Shown: positions 14,478-23,978, counted from the stretch's first letter. The stretch is 64,000 bases of DNA from CAYMGQ01 sp964390055 (GCA_964390055.1 CAYMGQ010000004.1:78956-142955), one strand, 5' to 3'. A program made the numbers and translations. The notes: generated from the letters alone by a model not told the origin.

Positions 14478-16187
14478 CTAGTCAAAACAATATTCGGTTA
14501 ATATTGCCTCCCTATCCATTGCCTTATCATTATAGTACTCATAAAAAGACAGGCCTTTTATCCCTCCGGCTACATTAAATACATTGTCATAACCCAAGTG
14601 CTGTAGGGCCATTACCGCATTATAGCTACTCTGTCCTGACCTGCATTGTATATAAACAGGCCTGTCCCTGGGTATTTCATCTAGCCTATTTCTTAATTGG
14701 CCTAGGGGAATACTAACCGCCCCCCTAATGTGACCCTGATCATAGGCCTCCTTAGGCCTAACATCCACTATATATGCCCCTCCCTCTACTAAATCCCTCA
14801 TTTCTTCTAGGCCTACCTGTTTAAAACAGCTATGTAGTATATTTAGGCCGACTAAACCAGCATAATTCACTACATCCCTGGCAGTTCCAAAGGGTGGAGC
14901 ATAACATAATTCTAAATCCTTTAAGTCCTCTAAAGTCCCATTAAATTTAATTAGGGTGGCTATTACATCTATCCTTTTATCTACATTTCCTTTGCCTATG
15001 GCCTGAGCCCCTAGTATCCTGCCCGTGGGCACCTCAAATATCAGCTTAAAATGTAATGGCTGACTATCGGGCATTATGTCTACTTTATCATTTGGAATAA
15101 GCATAACAGTATCATAGTCTATCTGCATATTTGTAGCCTTTATTAGGCCCTCAGTTAAACCTGTAGAGGCCCCATTATAATCAAAGACTTTTATAACAGA
15201 AGAACCTATGACACCAGTATTATTTACTGGTCTTCCATAAATATGGTCAGCTGCAGCCCTAGCTTGTTTTTGGGCTGGACCTGCTAGGGATAGCTTGCTC
15301 TGGCTAAATAGTAACCTATTATATACCTCTATGGCATCCCCTATGGCATAAATATCCTTATCGGAAGTTCTAAAATTTTGATTTACAGCAATTGCCCCCG
15401 TTTTGCCTAATTTTAAGCCAGCCTTCTTGGCCAAGGTGGTTTCTGGCGAAACCCCTATAGCCATTACCACTGCCTGGGCATGTATTTCTCTTCCTGAATC
15501 CAAGACTACGGTATTGTCCTTGAATTTTTCTACCTTGTCATTGACTATTAAGTCAATTCCCTTGTCAATAATCTCCTTATGTAGTATTTGGACCATGTCA
15601 TAGTCAAAGGGACGCATTATCTGGGGCATAGCCTCTACCATAGTTACATTATAGCCAGCTAGCCTTAAATTCTCGGCCGCCTCCACTCCTATAAATCCCC
15701 CGCCTATAACGGTAATGTCCTTGGAGTTATTTTCCACTATAAAGGAATTTAGGTCCACTATATCCTTAACATTCCTAATTGTAAATACATTAACTAGGTC
15801 CATACCTTCAAAGGGTGGTACTATTGGGTTGGCGCCAGGTGAAAGAATTAATTTATCGTAGGATTCCTTATAAATATCCCCCGTGGTTAAATCCTTTACC
15901 TTTACTTCCTTATTTTTTCGGTCTATTTCCAGGACTTCACTCTTAACCCTAGCATCAATCCTATAGTTGTTGTGAAAGTCCTCAGGCATCATAAGGACTA
16001 GTTCTTCATGTTTTTCAATTAGACCACTTAGGTGAAAGGGTAATGCACAATTAGAAAATGAAACATGGGGACCCCTCTCAAACATAATTATTTCACAGGC
16101 CTCATCTAATCTCCTAATTCTAGCAGCCGCTGATGCCCCACCGGCCACCCCACCTACAACAATAACTCTATTGGGCTTTTTTATCAT
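14478..16187 (-). CDS. CoA-disulfide-reductase-like flavoprotein with C-terminal rhodanese domain
   Basis: Residues 1-450 form a pyridine-nucleotide-disulfide oxidoreductase: an FAD-binding 'VVGGVAGGASAAARIRR', the single redox cysteine in 'SFSNCALPFHL' typical of CoA-disulfide/NADH peroxidase relatives, an NAD site 'VIGGGFIGVEAAENL' and an FAD loop 'IYAIGDAIEV'. Residues 465-560 are a rhodanese domain with catalytic cysteine in 'IQCRSGQSS'. Such fusions reduce CoA disulfide, persulfides or polysulfide using NAD(P)H. The gene stands alone on the minus strand, with a GGGGGAG site before the ATG. A role in low-molecular-weight thiol or sulfane-sulfur handling is likely. The exact substrate is open. 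Confidence 0.9.
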   Translation of the reverse strand: MIKKPNRVIVVGGVAGGASAAARIRRLDEACEIIMFERGPHVSFSNCALPFHLSGLIEKHEELVLMMPEDFHNNYRIDARVKSEVLEIDRKNKEVKVKDLTTGDIYKESYDKLILSPGANPIVPPFEGMDLVNVFTIRNVKDIVDLNSFIVENNSKDITVIGGGFIGVEAAENLRLAGYNVTMVEAMPQIMRPFDYDMVQILHKEIIDKGIDLIVNDKVEKFKDNTVVLDSGREIHAQAVVMAIGVSPETTLAKKAGLKLGKTGAIAVNQNFRTSDKDIYAIGDAIEVYNRLLFSQSKLSLAGPAQKQARAAADHIYGRPVNNTGVIGSSVIKVFDYNGASTGLTEGLIKATNMQIDYDTVMLIPNDKVDIMPDSQPLHFKLIFEVPTGRILGAQAIGKGNVDKRIDVIATLIKFNGTLEDLKDLELCYAPPFGTARDVVNYAGLVGLNILHSCFKQVGLEEMRDLVEGGAYIVDVRPKEAYDQGHIRGAVSIPLGQLRNRLDEIPRDRPVYIQCRSGQSSYNAVMALQHLGYDNVFNVAGGIKGLSFYEYYNDKAMDREAILTEYCFD

Positions 16188-16412
16188 TTCAAACTCCCCC
16201 TATTAATATTAATCCCATTCCTTAACATACCCATCAATAATAATTTGTATCATTTTACTAAAAGCCTAATAAAATCTATATATTTAGAAATTTTATCCCA
16301 TCCACCCAATGCACCCTCCATTAATATCTAAATTATATAATCTAATTGTAAAATAAATTGGCCAATGGTAATATAAACCTATGACTAACATATGTTTTAG
16401 GAGGACTTTATA

Positions 16413-17333
16413 GTGAAAAGAAAAGATTTTTTATTGGCCTTATTAGTTGTAATGATATGGGGAGCTAATTTTACAGTCATCAAACTAGGCTTAGATGGAG
16501 TACCCTCCATGCTATTAGTTGCCGTAAGATATGCTTTTGTAGCCTTTCCTGCAATATTTTTTGTCAAAAAACCCAATCTTGAATGGAAGTACATAATTTT
16601 CTATGGGCTGACTGTAGGCGTCGGCCAGTTTGCATGCCTCTTTTATGCCTTGGAAACCGGGATGCCTGCAGGATTGGCATCTATAATTGTTCAGTTGCAA
16701 AGCTTTATATCTCCATTTATGGGGGCCATATTCCTGGGTGAGGACCTAAATTCTAGGCAATTAATTGGTTTTATCATTGCTGGCCTAGGCCTAAGCCTTA
16801 TTGCTATAGCCTCTACATCCAACGGAGTATCAGCCATACCATTAGGCCCGCTTCTTTTAACTGTATGTGCCCCGATTTTTTGGTCAATATCAAATATTAT
16901 CGCAAAATATTGTGCCAACAAGGTGGCATCAGAGGGTCAACAGCTAGATATGTTGGCCATGGTAGTATGGTCTAGTTTAGTACCCCCTATACCCATGCTA
17001 TTATTAGCCATGCTAATAAATACTCCCCAGCTTCTAATAAGTTCCTTAGCTAATTTGAACTTTATGTCTGTTTTTGCTGCCCTTTATGTATCTTTGGCGG
17101 CTACCCTATTTGGCTATGGTTTTTGGAATAACCTTATATCTAAATACCCCTTAGGGATAATATCCCCCATTTCCCTATTGGTACCAATTTTCGGACTCCT
17201 TATATCTAAGATTGTTCTTATGGAACAACTATCGAAATTTCAATGGCTGGGGGCTATTGTAATTCTAATCGGACTCTTAATTGCCAATATTGACATGGGG
17301 CAGGTCCTTGATAAGTCCAAAGAACCTGCTTAA
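16413..17333 (+). CDS. EamA family (DMT) transporter
   Basis: The 306-residue protein has ten membrane helices in two EamA repeats. The first opens 'LLALLVVMIWGANFTVIKLGLDGVPSMLL', a typical EamA signature, and the second begins near residue 145 with 'LLTVCAPIFWSISNIIAKY'. DMT carriers of this type export amino acids or other small metabolites. Translation starts at GTG 16413 with AGGAGG eight bases upstream. It is a single gene between convergent or divergent neighbours. No substrate can be assigned. Confidence 0.9.
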   Translation: MKRKDFLLALLVVMIWGANFTVIKLGLDGVPSMLLVAVRYAFVAFPAIFFVKKPNLEWKYIIFYGLTVGVGQFACLFYALETGMPAGLASIIVQLQSFISPFMGAIFLGEDLNSRQLIGFIIAGLGLSLIAIASTSNGVSAIPLGPLLLTVCAPIFWSISNIIAKYCANKVASEGQQLDMLAMVVWSSLVPPIPMLLLAMLINTPQLLISSLANLNFMSVFAALYVSLAATLFGYGFWNNLISKYPLGIISPISLLVPIFGLLISKIVLMEQLSKFQWLGAIVILIGLLIANIDMGQVLDKSKEPA

Positions 17334-17372
17334 TATTTGTCAACCCCTAGCCTAAGATAGGTCCCACAATAA

Positions 17373-19376
17373 TTAAAAGCTAAATCGACTAATAGTCATT
17401 TGTAAGTTATTTGCCAATTGGGCCAAGGTTTCACTGGCAGTGGCTATTTCTTCAACAGCTGCAGTTTGTTCCTCCACAGAAGCAGATGCCTCTTCAGTAC
17501 TTGCTGCATTCTCCTGAGATATGGCTGCTAAATTATGAATTATCTCAATAACCTCATTCTTTTTATCTTCCATTGATTTGTTAGTTGCATTGATATTTGT
17601 AACTAAATTTCTTATATCCTCAATGCTGTTGGCTATACCTATAAAACTATCATTTGTAACCTCCACACTTGTAGTTTGGTGCTCTCTTATAGTTGCTACA
17701 TCTTCCATTGTTGCCACCGCTGTGGATGTCTTATTAAGTAGTTCTAAAATAATGGCTGAAATCTCCTCAGTAAATTTATTTGATTCCTCAGCTAGTTTTC
17801 TAATTTCCTCTGCCACAACTGCGAAACCCCTTCCCGCTTCTCCGGCCCTGGCAGCCTCTATGGCAGCATTAAGAGCCAGCAAATTAGTTTGTTCTGCTAT
17901 GGCACTAATCATCCCGCTGGCACTCTCGATTGTTTTTACACTATGGTTAACACTTAATATCACTTCGTGCACTAGGCCAGCCGCTTCATCATTTTCTCTA
18001 TTTTTATCTACTAAATTAGCTACCACATCTAGGCCTTCATCCTTCAAGGAGTTTACTTGGTCTAGAGTCCCGTCCAAATCTTTGACGGCAGTCATAGTAT
18101 TTTCAATTTGCTCCCCTAACCCCTCTATACTCATGGCCCCACCCTCTGTATCAGTAGCTTGCTCACCAGCCCCTGCAGCAATTCCCTCTATGGCCCTGGC
18201 AACCTCTTCCGAGGCTAGGGCTGATTGGTGGCTGGTAGCTGTCAATTCTTCAGAATAGGCTGCCACCTGTTGGGCCGTATCATTTATTTCACCTACCAAA
18301 TCTATTAAGTTCCTCTGCATTTTTGCTAGGGAGTTTCCTATGAGCCCAATTTCATCTGATCTTTCTAGATATTTAATGGCACTACTGTTTTCGTCAAAGG
18401 CTAAATCATAATTAGCCAGCCTATCTAAAATATGGGAATACTCCACCACTGGCTTAGATATAGTACCTCCTAATAATACTGCCCCAATTATGCTTAAGAT
18501 TAGGATTACTATGGCTGTGGTAAAAATACCTGCCCTTAACTTACCTAGTCCAGATAGGACATCATCTTCAAAGGCTCCTACTGCAACGATTTTACCTGTA
18601 TTAGCTATAGGGGCCACTCCCATATATCTGGTAGTACCCTGGAAGTCATAACTAATTACCCCTTGATTACCCATACCTAATTCTTTAAAGGCTAATCCTG
18701 CATCCCTCATATCTCCATCAGTTTCGATTTCACCTAGGAGGTTTCTTTGCTCTAAAATAAATTCTTCATCAGCATGGCCAATTATAGTGCCATCTTCCTC
18801 CAAAATAAAAGCATAGCCATTGTCTCCGAATCCCATATTCAATACCATGTTACTTAAATCTTCTGCCCTCTTCAAACCTATTAATCCACCAAGTAGGTCA
18901 TCCCCATCTTTAATAGGGCTAGCAATAATATAGCTGGCCTCCCTATTGGCCTTGTCTACCATTACGCTTGAGACATTTGCCCTCCCTTGCAGGGCCAATT
19001 CAATAGGCTCTGTGTTTTCTAAGGTCAATACACTTCCATCCGATACCCTCAGGATTTGTCCCTCTAAATCAACAATCCCTATATCTTTATAACCCAATCT
19101 AGAAATATCAGCTAGTAATGCCTCCCTTTGTATCTCCCAGTTCATGCTACGGCTACTAGACCGGGCAGCCAATTCCATCAAAATATTCATATCCTTTGAT
19201 ATATTAGCTTCAACTATCTCAACCCCATCCATAGCTGAATTAAGTAGTGCTTCCTTAGTCAGGTCCAATATAGTAGCAGAGCTAAGTTTAGTTGATACCA
19301 GCCCCAAAGCAATTATCCCTATTAGGACCAGGCCACTAATAAACAAGCTAATCCGACGGGCCAAGTTTATTTTCAT
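17373..19376 (-). CDS. Methyl-accepting chemotaxis protein
   Basis: The 667-residue receptor has an N-terminal membrane helix, an extracellular double-Cache-like sensor (about 35-285), a second helix ('TTAIVILILSIIGAVLL'), a HAMP region, and a long cytoplasmic coiled coil whose tip carries 'EQTNLLALNAAIEAARAGE' and 'GFAVVAEEIRKLAEES'. It should relay an extracellular small-molecule signal to CheA/CheW. I set the start at ATG 19376 (AAGGGGTGG upstream), removing seven residues. There is no C-terminal CheR-binding pentapeptide. No other chemotaxis gene is in the window. Confidence 0.93.
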   Translation of the reverse strand: MKINLARRISLFISGLVLIGIIALGLVSTKLSSATILDLTKEALLNSAMDGVEIVEANISKDMNILMELAARSSSRSMNWEIQREALLADISRLGYKDIGIVDLEGQILRVSDGSVLTLENTEPIELALQGRANVSSVMVDKANREASYIIASPIKDGDDLLGGLIGLKRAEDLSNMVLNMGFGDNGYAFILEEDGTIIGHADEEFILEQRNLLGEIETDGDMRDAGLAFKELGMGNQGVISYDFQGTTRYMGVAPIANTGKIVAVGAFEDDVLSGLGKLRAGIFTTAIVILILSIIGAVLLGGTISKPVVEYSHILDRLANYDLAFDENSSAIKYLERSDEIGLIGNSLAKMQRNLIDLVGEINDTAQQVAAYSEELTATSHQSALASEEVARAIEGIAAGAGEQATDTEGGAMSIEGLGEQIENTMTAVKDLDGTLDQVNSLKDEGLDVVANLVDKNRENDEAAGLVHEVILSVNHSVKTIESASGMISAIAEQTNLLALNAAIEAARAGEAGRGFAVVAEEIRKLAEESNKFTEEISAIILELLNKTSTAVATMEDVATIREHQTTSVEVTNDSFIGIANSIEDIRNLVTNINATNKSMEDKKNEVIEIIHNLAAISQENAASTEEASASVEEQTAAVEEIATASETLAQLANNLQMTISRFSF

Positions 19377-19504
19377 TTTACCACCCCTTAAAATCATGAT
19401 TAATAATCTCTAACAAACTATACCCCACTATATCCTCTTTCAAATCTTAAATATTAATCTGCCTTAACATATTTTCAAATATTGTGATTAAGGCTTCAAG
19501 CCTA

Positions 19505-20554
19505 TTAACCTTCAATTTTATTGTCCTCGATTGCCCCCTTATAATAACCTTCGATTTTGTTAACAAAGGCAATAATCTCCTTCTTATATTGTAAATAGTA
19601 AATTACAACTACCCTGCCCCTAAGAGTGATTAATTTTACCATTCCATTTTCGTGAATTACAGTCCAATCCATCCCCTTGGCACATTCCTCTGGCTTGCTA
19701 GGGTCGGTTTTTTTCTTGGGAGATAGGGCGGTACAAAATCTAGGATGCATTTTTTCCCCCTGGACGGACACATAATCCTCATCTAATGTTTGTAACAGGT
19801 TTGTAACCCTTGTATTTGTAATGCATGAATAGGAAAACTCCTCTTCACCTATAGTGACAAGTATATCCCCATATATGCAAAAACCATGGGACCCATCCTT
19901 AATTTCTTCTAATTTTTCAATACTTAGCAAATCTATCTTAAAATTATTATAATCCCGGAAAATACTATGGCGAAATTTATCCCAAAGCTTGGTAAGTAAG
20001 GCCTCATTGGGCGCAAGCACATACAAGCCCCTGTCATCATATAGGTGAAAAACTCTTCTATTATTTAAATCAATTATGGATATAGCCGAAGAAAAATCCA
20101 AACTGCCCCCTATATTTGACAGGATTATTTGTCTGAAGAGTTTTTCTTCCCTAAACCCTTCAACATAATAAATATACCGATGGCATTTATAAACCGCATC
20201 ATCATGGGGGAAATGCCAATTAAAGCTGTCTGTTTCATGGTCGATTATATCTACAAAAGTAGTTTCTAGAAAGTTTTTCCCCTCTAAATCTAATTTCTTA
20301 TCCCCATATTTATTTTCAAATACAATTAGAACTTTCTTAGTCATACCCATGTGCTTTAGTACTTCAGTAGCCTTGGCAAGACACTCCCCTACATATTTTT
20401 TATTTAACCTAGCCTTTTCTAGATAGGGGGATTTATTACTCAGGCTAATATTTAACATAAACTTGTGCCTTAATTGAAACAAGGCCCTATTGCCTGTCCC
20501 GTATTCATGTAAAAGCTCATCCACCAGCTCTTTTAATCCCATCTCTATTTCCAA
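19505..20554 (-). CDS. DUF3885-like protein with extra C-terminal region
   Basis: The first 215 or so residues resemble DUF3885: a charged helical start, 'CHRYIYYVEGFREEKLFRQIILSNIGG', and 'RRVFHLYDDRGLYVLAPN', where the YDDRG motif is characteristic. Residues 220-349 contain 'HGFCIYGDILVTIGEEEFSYSCITNTRVTNLL' and 'MDWTVIHENGMVKLITLRGRVVVIYYL', a beta-rich region I do not recognise. No signal peptide or membrane segment is seen. DUF3885 has no established biochemical role; some members are suspected immunity-type proteins, but no toxin gene lies next to this one. The gene stands alone between the chemoreceptor and ndk. Confidence 0.6.
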   Translation of the reverse strand: MEIEMGLKELVDELLHEYGTGNRALFQLRHKFMLNISLSNKSPYLEKARLNKKYVGECLAKATEVLKHMGMTKKVLIVFENKYGDKKLDLEGKNFLETTFVDIIDHETDSFNWHFPHDDAVYKCHRYIYYVEGFREEKLFRQIILSNIGGSLDFSSAISIIDLNNRRVFHLYDDRGLYVLAPNEALLTKLWDKFRHSIFRDYNNFKIDLLSIEKLEEIKDGSHGFCIYGDILVTIGEEEFSYSCITNTRVTNLLQTLDEDYVSVQGEKMHPRFCTALSPKKKTDPSKPEECAKGMDWTVIHENGMVKLITLRGRVVVIYYLQYKKEIIAFVNKIEGYYKGAIEDNKIEG

Positions 20555-20706
20555 TATCTCTTTCCTCCCTAGGATATATCATAAGTAATATAGTTAAACC
20601 CTTAATTGATACAATATAGCAAAATTTTCACAATCCTCCTATATTATATCAAAGTTTCCAGTGTTTTGAAATATCTTTCAACAAGGGCTAACCAATAGTA
20701 GATAGG

Positions 20707-20730
20707 AAAAAAACAGTCCGAAGACTGTTT
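20707..20730 (-). terminator. Rho-independent terminator after ndk
   Basis: AAACAGTC (20711-20718) and GACTGTTT (20723-20730) form a perfect 8-bp stem with a UUCG tetraloop on the minus strand, followed by a T run. It begins at the ndk stop codon. Confidence 0.92.
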
Positions 20731-21128
20731 TATTTAAACCATAAATTTAATTCCCTTTTGGCTGATTCAGGAGAATCTGAACCGTGGATAATATTTTCAG
20801 TTATATTATTGGCAAAATCCCCCCTAATAGTACCGGGTAAAGCCTGGCTAAAATCCCTATGACCTATCATAAGTCTCATAGTTTCAATAACCGACTTTCC
20901 CTGGACCTCTATAGCCATCACTGCCTTGCCTGCTATGTAGTCTATAAGTTCACCAAAGAATGGTTTTTCCCTATGTTCAGCATAATGCTCCTCCACTAAC
21001 TCTTTGCTGGGCTTTACAAGTTTGGCCCTTGTAATATTAAAGCCCTTCTTTTCAATCCTTCCAATGATTTCACCCACCAGTCCCCTCTGGACCCCATCAG
21101 GTTTAATCATTATAAATGTCTTTTCCAT
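20730..21128 (-). CDS. ndk: Nucleoside-diphosphate kinase
   Basis: This is a full-length Ndk of 132 residues with 'FIMIKPDGVQRGLVGEII' at the start and the phospho-histidine in 'NIIHGSDSPESA' near the C-terminus. It transfers the gamma-phosphate between nucleoside triphosphates and diphosphates in the cytoplasm through the phosphohistidine. It is monocistronic, with a UUCG-loop terminator immediately at its stop. Confidence 0.98.
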   Translation of the reverse strand: MEKTFIMIKPDGVQRGLVGEIIGRIEKKGFNITRAKLVKPSKELVEEHYAEHREKPFFGELIDYIAGKAVMAIEVQGKSVIETMRLMIGHRDFSQALPGTIRGDFANNITENIIHGSDSPESAKRELNLWFK

Positions 21129-21286
21129 TAAATCATCCTTCCCTTTGTCTTTTATATATAGAAAAATCCTATATTAGCAAAACATAGCAACTTTCACCCT
21201 GTCTATTTTAATATTAAATCTATTTTATGTCAAAGACCTCTAAATTACCCCTACTCTTACCTCAACTTCCTTGTTTTTGAGGGCAT

Positions 21287-21320
21287 AAAAATGTAGGCAG
21301 CCCCTTGGACTGCCTACATT
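21287..21320 (-). terminator. Rho-independent terminator after the HMA gene
   Basis: AATGTAGGCAG (21290-21300) and CTGCCTACATT (21310-21320) form a perfect 11-bp stem with a 9-base loop, followed by a short T run on the minus strand. It ends the Ric-like/ATPase/HMA operon. Confidence 0.9.
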
Positions 21321-21332
21321 ACCATAACACCA

Positions 21333-21560
21333 CTATTTAACCCTAGATTTTTCTATCTCATACCCCACTTTATTTATTGCATTTTCAATTTCTTCAATTG
21401 AAATTACTTTTTCGTCAAAATCTACTTTAACCCTGCTTGAATTAAATAATACCTTTATTGTATTTTCCTCAACGCCATCTAAAGCCTTCATAGCACCCTC
21501 GATTTTTAATGTGCAGGAGGGGCATGTTAATGTCTCCAGTTGAATTGTTGCTGTTTTCAT
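21333..21560 (-). CDS. Heavy-metal-associated (HMA) domain protein
   Basis: The 75 residues form one ferredoxin-like HMA domain with the metal-binding 'TCPSC' at residues 12-16 and the usual 'GV...VKVDFDEK...I' strand pattern. CopZ-like proteins carry metal ions in the cytoplasm to P1B ATPases. The adjacent ATPase lacks its own N-terminal HMA domain, so this protein could be its separate metal chaperone or regulatory domain. The Pro-Ser between the cysteines differs from the common GMTCxxC of copper chaperones. Confidence 0.88.
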   Translation of the reverse strand: MKTATIQLETLTCPSCTLKIEGAMKALDGVEENTIKVLFNSSRVKVDFDEKVISIEEIENAINKVGYEIEKSRVK

Positions 21561-21616
21561 AATTAAAATCTCCTCTCTTTTTTATATTATTATTTTACTC
21601 CATTATTGGATTAATA

Positions 21617-23470
21617 TCATCTTTGTTTATATCTAAGCAGTCTCATACCATTGATAATCACTGCCAAAATACTACCTTCATGGACTAGCATTCCTATGGA
21701 CATATTCATCCAATCACTAAAGAATACTCCGGCTAATAAAGCTAATACCACACCTACAGCTATTATTATATTTTGAAGCATATTTCCTGCCGTAGCCTTA
21801 GTCAGGCCTAGAGCATGGGGTAGTCGGCTAAAATCAGAATTCATAAGGACAAGGTCCGAAGTTTCAATAGCTACATCCGTCCCCCCACCCATAGCAATAC
21901 CTATATCTGCTAGGGCCAGTGACGGGCTATCATTAACTCCATCTCCTACAAAAGCCACTATTTCACCCTTTTCCTTAAGTTCCTTGATATATTCAGCCTT
22001 ATCCTCTGGTAACATATTCCCATGGGCCTCGGTTAATCCCAGTTCCCTACTCACCACATCAACTGTCCCCTGATTATCTCCTGACAAGATAACCAATTTT
22101 TTTATCCCCAAGGCCTTTAGTTTTTCTAAGTCCTCCTTGACTCCACTACGGATCTGATCCCTAACCCCCATCATGACCTTTAATACACCATCAACTGCAG
22201 TCAATACTAGGGAGTTCCCATTCTTCTCAAACTCCTCTATATCCCTTCTAGCTTCAGAACTAATTTCCACCTTCTCCTGTTCCATTAGGGGCACATTACC
22301 TACAGCTACCCTGTGGCCCTTTACATTGGCCGTTATACCACCGCCTTTAATAACCACTGTATTTTCCACTGGTGAGAAGTTTGTATCCCCAATTTCATTT
22401 AAAACCGCCTTTGCCAGGGGGTGGTCGGACTCCCTTTCTATGCTAGCAAGATAGGCCAATACCTCGTCTACATCATCAGTATAATATCTAGTTTCTGACA
22501 CTGAGGGATTACCTATAGTTAATGTTCCCGTTTTGTCAAAAACCATGGTATCTGTCCTGCTAAAATCATGGATTACCTCGCTTCCCTTTAGGAGAACCCC
22601 ATGTCTAGCTCCATTACCTATACCGGCCACATTGGATACGGGTACACCTATTACAAGGGCTCCTGGACATCCCAATACCAATATGGTGATGGCCAATTCT
22701 ATATTTCTCGAAAAGAGCCATACCAAAAATGATAGGAGCAAAACTGCCGGCGTATAATACCTAGAGAATCGGTCTATAAAACGTTCTGCCTCCGATTTTG
22801 AATCTTGGGCTTCCTCCACTAATTCGATAATTTTACCGAAGGTGGTATCCTCCCCAACCCTATCCGCTACAATCTGAATGGTACCATTTTCTAGTATTGT
22901 TCCGGCAAATACCTGGGAGTCTTTTTCCTTTCCTACAGGGATAGCCTCCCCAGTTATACTTGCCTCATTTATATGGCCTTCCCCGCTTATAACCCTACCA
23001 TCAACTGGTATTTTAGCCCCTGTCTTCACTAGGAGAATATCTCCTTCATCTACATCATCAACTTCAACTTCTGCAAATTCCCCATCCTCCATTTGCTTTA
23101 GGGCACTCTCCGGAGCCATTTCCGTCAATTCCTTTATGGCAGACCGGGTCTGGTTTAGTGTCCTTTGCTCCAGATAAGCTCCAAAGAGAAATAGGAAGGT
23201 AACAATTGCCGATTCCTCATAGTTATTAATTAAAAAAGCCCCTACAACAGCAATAGTAACCAAAACATCTATACTAACCACCCTTACACTTAGGGCTTGA
23301 TAAGCTTGGATAGCAATAGGTGCTGCCCCTATTATGGAGGCAATAATCAATGCCCAGTTAAAAATAAGCATACTAGCCATAGTCCACTTACTTATAAAGG
23401 CAACTCCTATTAAAATCCCGCCAAGTAACATAATTTCATTCTTCTTGTTCAAAATTTTTCTTTGCATCAT
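21617..23470 (-). CDS. P1B-type metal-transporting ATPase with CPG motif
   Basis: The 617-residue pump has about eight membrane helices, an actuator domain with 'GEAIPVGK', the phosphorylation motif 'DKTGTLT', the nucleotide-domain 'SDHPLAKAV' with the P1B His-Pro, and hinge 'GDGVNDSPSLALADIGIAMGGGTD'. The membrane metal site reads 'LGCPGALVIG', so the usual second cysteine of CPC is a glycine. The last helix has 'LVHEGSILAVIINGMRLL', whose HEG resembles P1B-4 (Co/Fe/Zn) pumps rather than copper pumps. No N-terminal HMA domain is present. Neighbouring Ric-like and HMA genes share its operon. Metal efflux is expected; iron or another divalent metal is my inference. Confidence 0.9.
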   Translation of the reverse strand: MMQRKILNKKNEIMLLGGILIGVAFISKWTMASMLIFNWALIIASIIGAAPIAIQAYQALSVRVVSIDVLVTIAVVGAFLINNYEESAIVTFLFLFGAYLEQRTLNQTRSAIKELTEMAPESALKQMEDGEFAEVEVDDVDEGDILLVKTGAKIPVDGRVISGEGHINEASITGEAIPVGKEKDSQVFAGTILENGTIQIVADRVGEDTTFGKIIELVEEAQDSKSEAERFIDRFSRYYTPAVLLLSFLVWLFSRNIELAITILVLGCPGALVIGVPVSNVAGIGNGARHGVLLKGSEVIHDFSRTDTMVFDKTGTLTIGNPSVSETRYYTDDVDEVLAYLASIERESDHPLAKAVLNEIGDTNFSPVENTVVIKGGGITANVKGHRVAVGNVPLMEQEKVEISSEARRDIEEFEKNGNSLVLTAVDGVLKVMMGVRDQIRSGVKEDLEKLKALGIKKLVILSGDNQGTVDVVSRELGLTEAHGNMLPEDKAEYIKELKEKGEIVAFVGDGVNDSPSLALADIGIAMGGGTDVAIETSDLVLMNSDFSRLPHALGLTKATAGNMLQNIIIAVGVVLALLAGVFFSDWMNMSIGMLVHEGSILAVIINGMRLLRYKQR

Positions 23471-23575
23471 AGTCCCTATAACCTCCCTTCTATAATTCTG
23501 CTGAGCAAACTCCTTATCCTTTATAATTCTTCCAAGTTAGGAGATTATTCTCGATTATCCTCCATCTATATACCT

Positions 23576-23872
23576 TTACAATTCCTTATATGCCTGGTTT
23601 AATTCAGCCAGCATCTCATAAACTGCTTCATAAGTCTCACATACTCCCTGGGGTATGCTATAATTATTAGTTATTTTTTGCAAACCAGCAAACTCAGTTT
23701 CCAATTCTGCCAGCTGACTTCCCGCATCCTCTAGCTTTACCTTTATTTGATCAAATAATTTTCTTACCTCAAAAAATTCTGGGTGTTCTCCACCATGGAC
23801 CCGTTCTACAACCGGGACGTACATTTCCAATCTTTCTAAATATTTTTCCTTTAATTCATTAAATTTTGTCAT
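23576..23872 (-). CDS. Ric-like small helical protein (iron-sulfur repair family)
   Basis: The 98-residue, all-helical protein has 'VERVHGGEHPEFFEV' at 22-36 (H26, H30, E35), the pattern of the short proteins annotated as Ric/YtfE-type di-iron iron-sulfur-cluster repair in clostridia. Full YtfE proteins are about twice as long with a complete hemerythrin fold, so this may be a half-length relative. A GAGGAGG site precedes the ATG. It heads an operon with a metal ATPase and an HMA protein, behind an FNR/CRP-like palindrome. A role in iron or nitrosative stress is plausible. The family call is from memory of motif pattern. Confidence 0.6.
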   Translation of the reverse strand: MTKFNELKEKYLERLEMYVPVVERVHGGEHPEFFEVRKLFDQIKVKLEDAGSQLAELETEFAGLQKITNNYSIPQGVCETYEAVYEMLAELNQAYKEL

Positions 23873-23920
23873 AGCACTTATTCCTCCTCTTTACTTAGTA
23901 TTTCTCAACTCGGTAAGGAT

Positions 23921-23967
23921 ATAATAGCACATTATTACATAAAAAAAATTGACCTAGGTCAATTTTT
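23921..23967 (-). promoter_or_regulatory. Extended -10 promoter with FNR/CRP-like palindrome
   Basis: A 24-bp perfect palindrome centred on CCTAGG (23944-23967) contains TTGAC-CTAG-GTCAA, like the TTGAY-N4-RTCAA sites of the FNR/CRP family. On the minus strand TGC-TATTAT (-10 at 23926-23921) follows. With a start at 23914 the palindrome centre is at -41.5, the class II activator position. The same palindrome followed by Ts could also be a terminator for upstream minus-strand transcripts. Confidence 0.6.
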
Positions 23968-23978
23968 ATAATTTTTTA

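Noticed and set aside
17578..18258. 226-codon plus-strand ORF opposite the chemoreceptor
   Set aside because: Low-complexity Ser/Ala/Leu translation, typical of a shadow of a coiled-coil gene.
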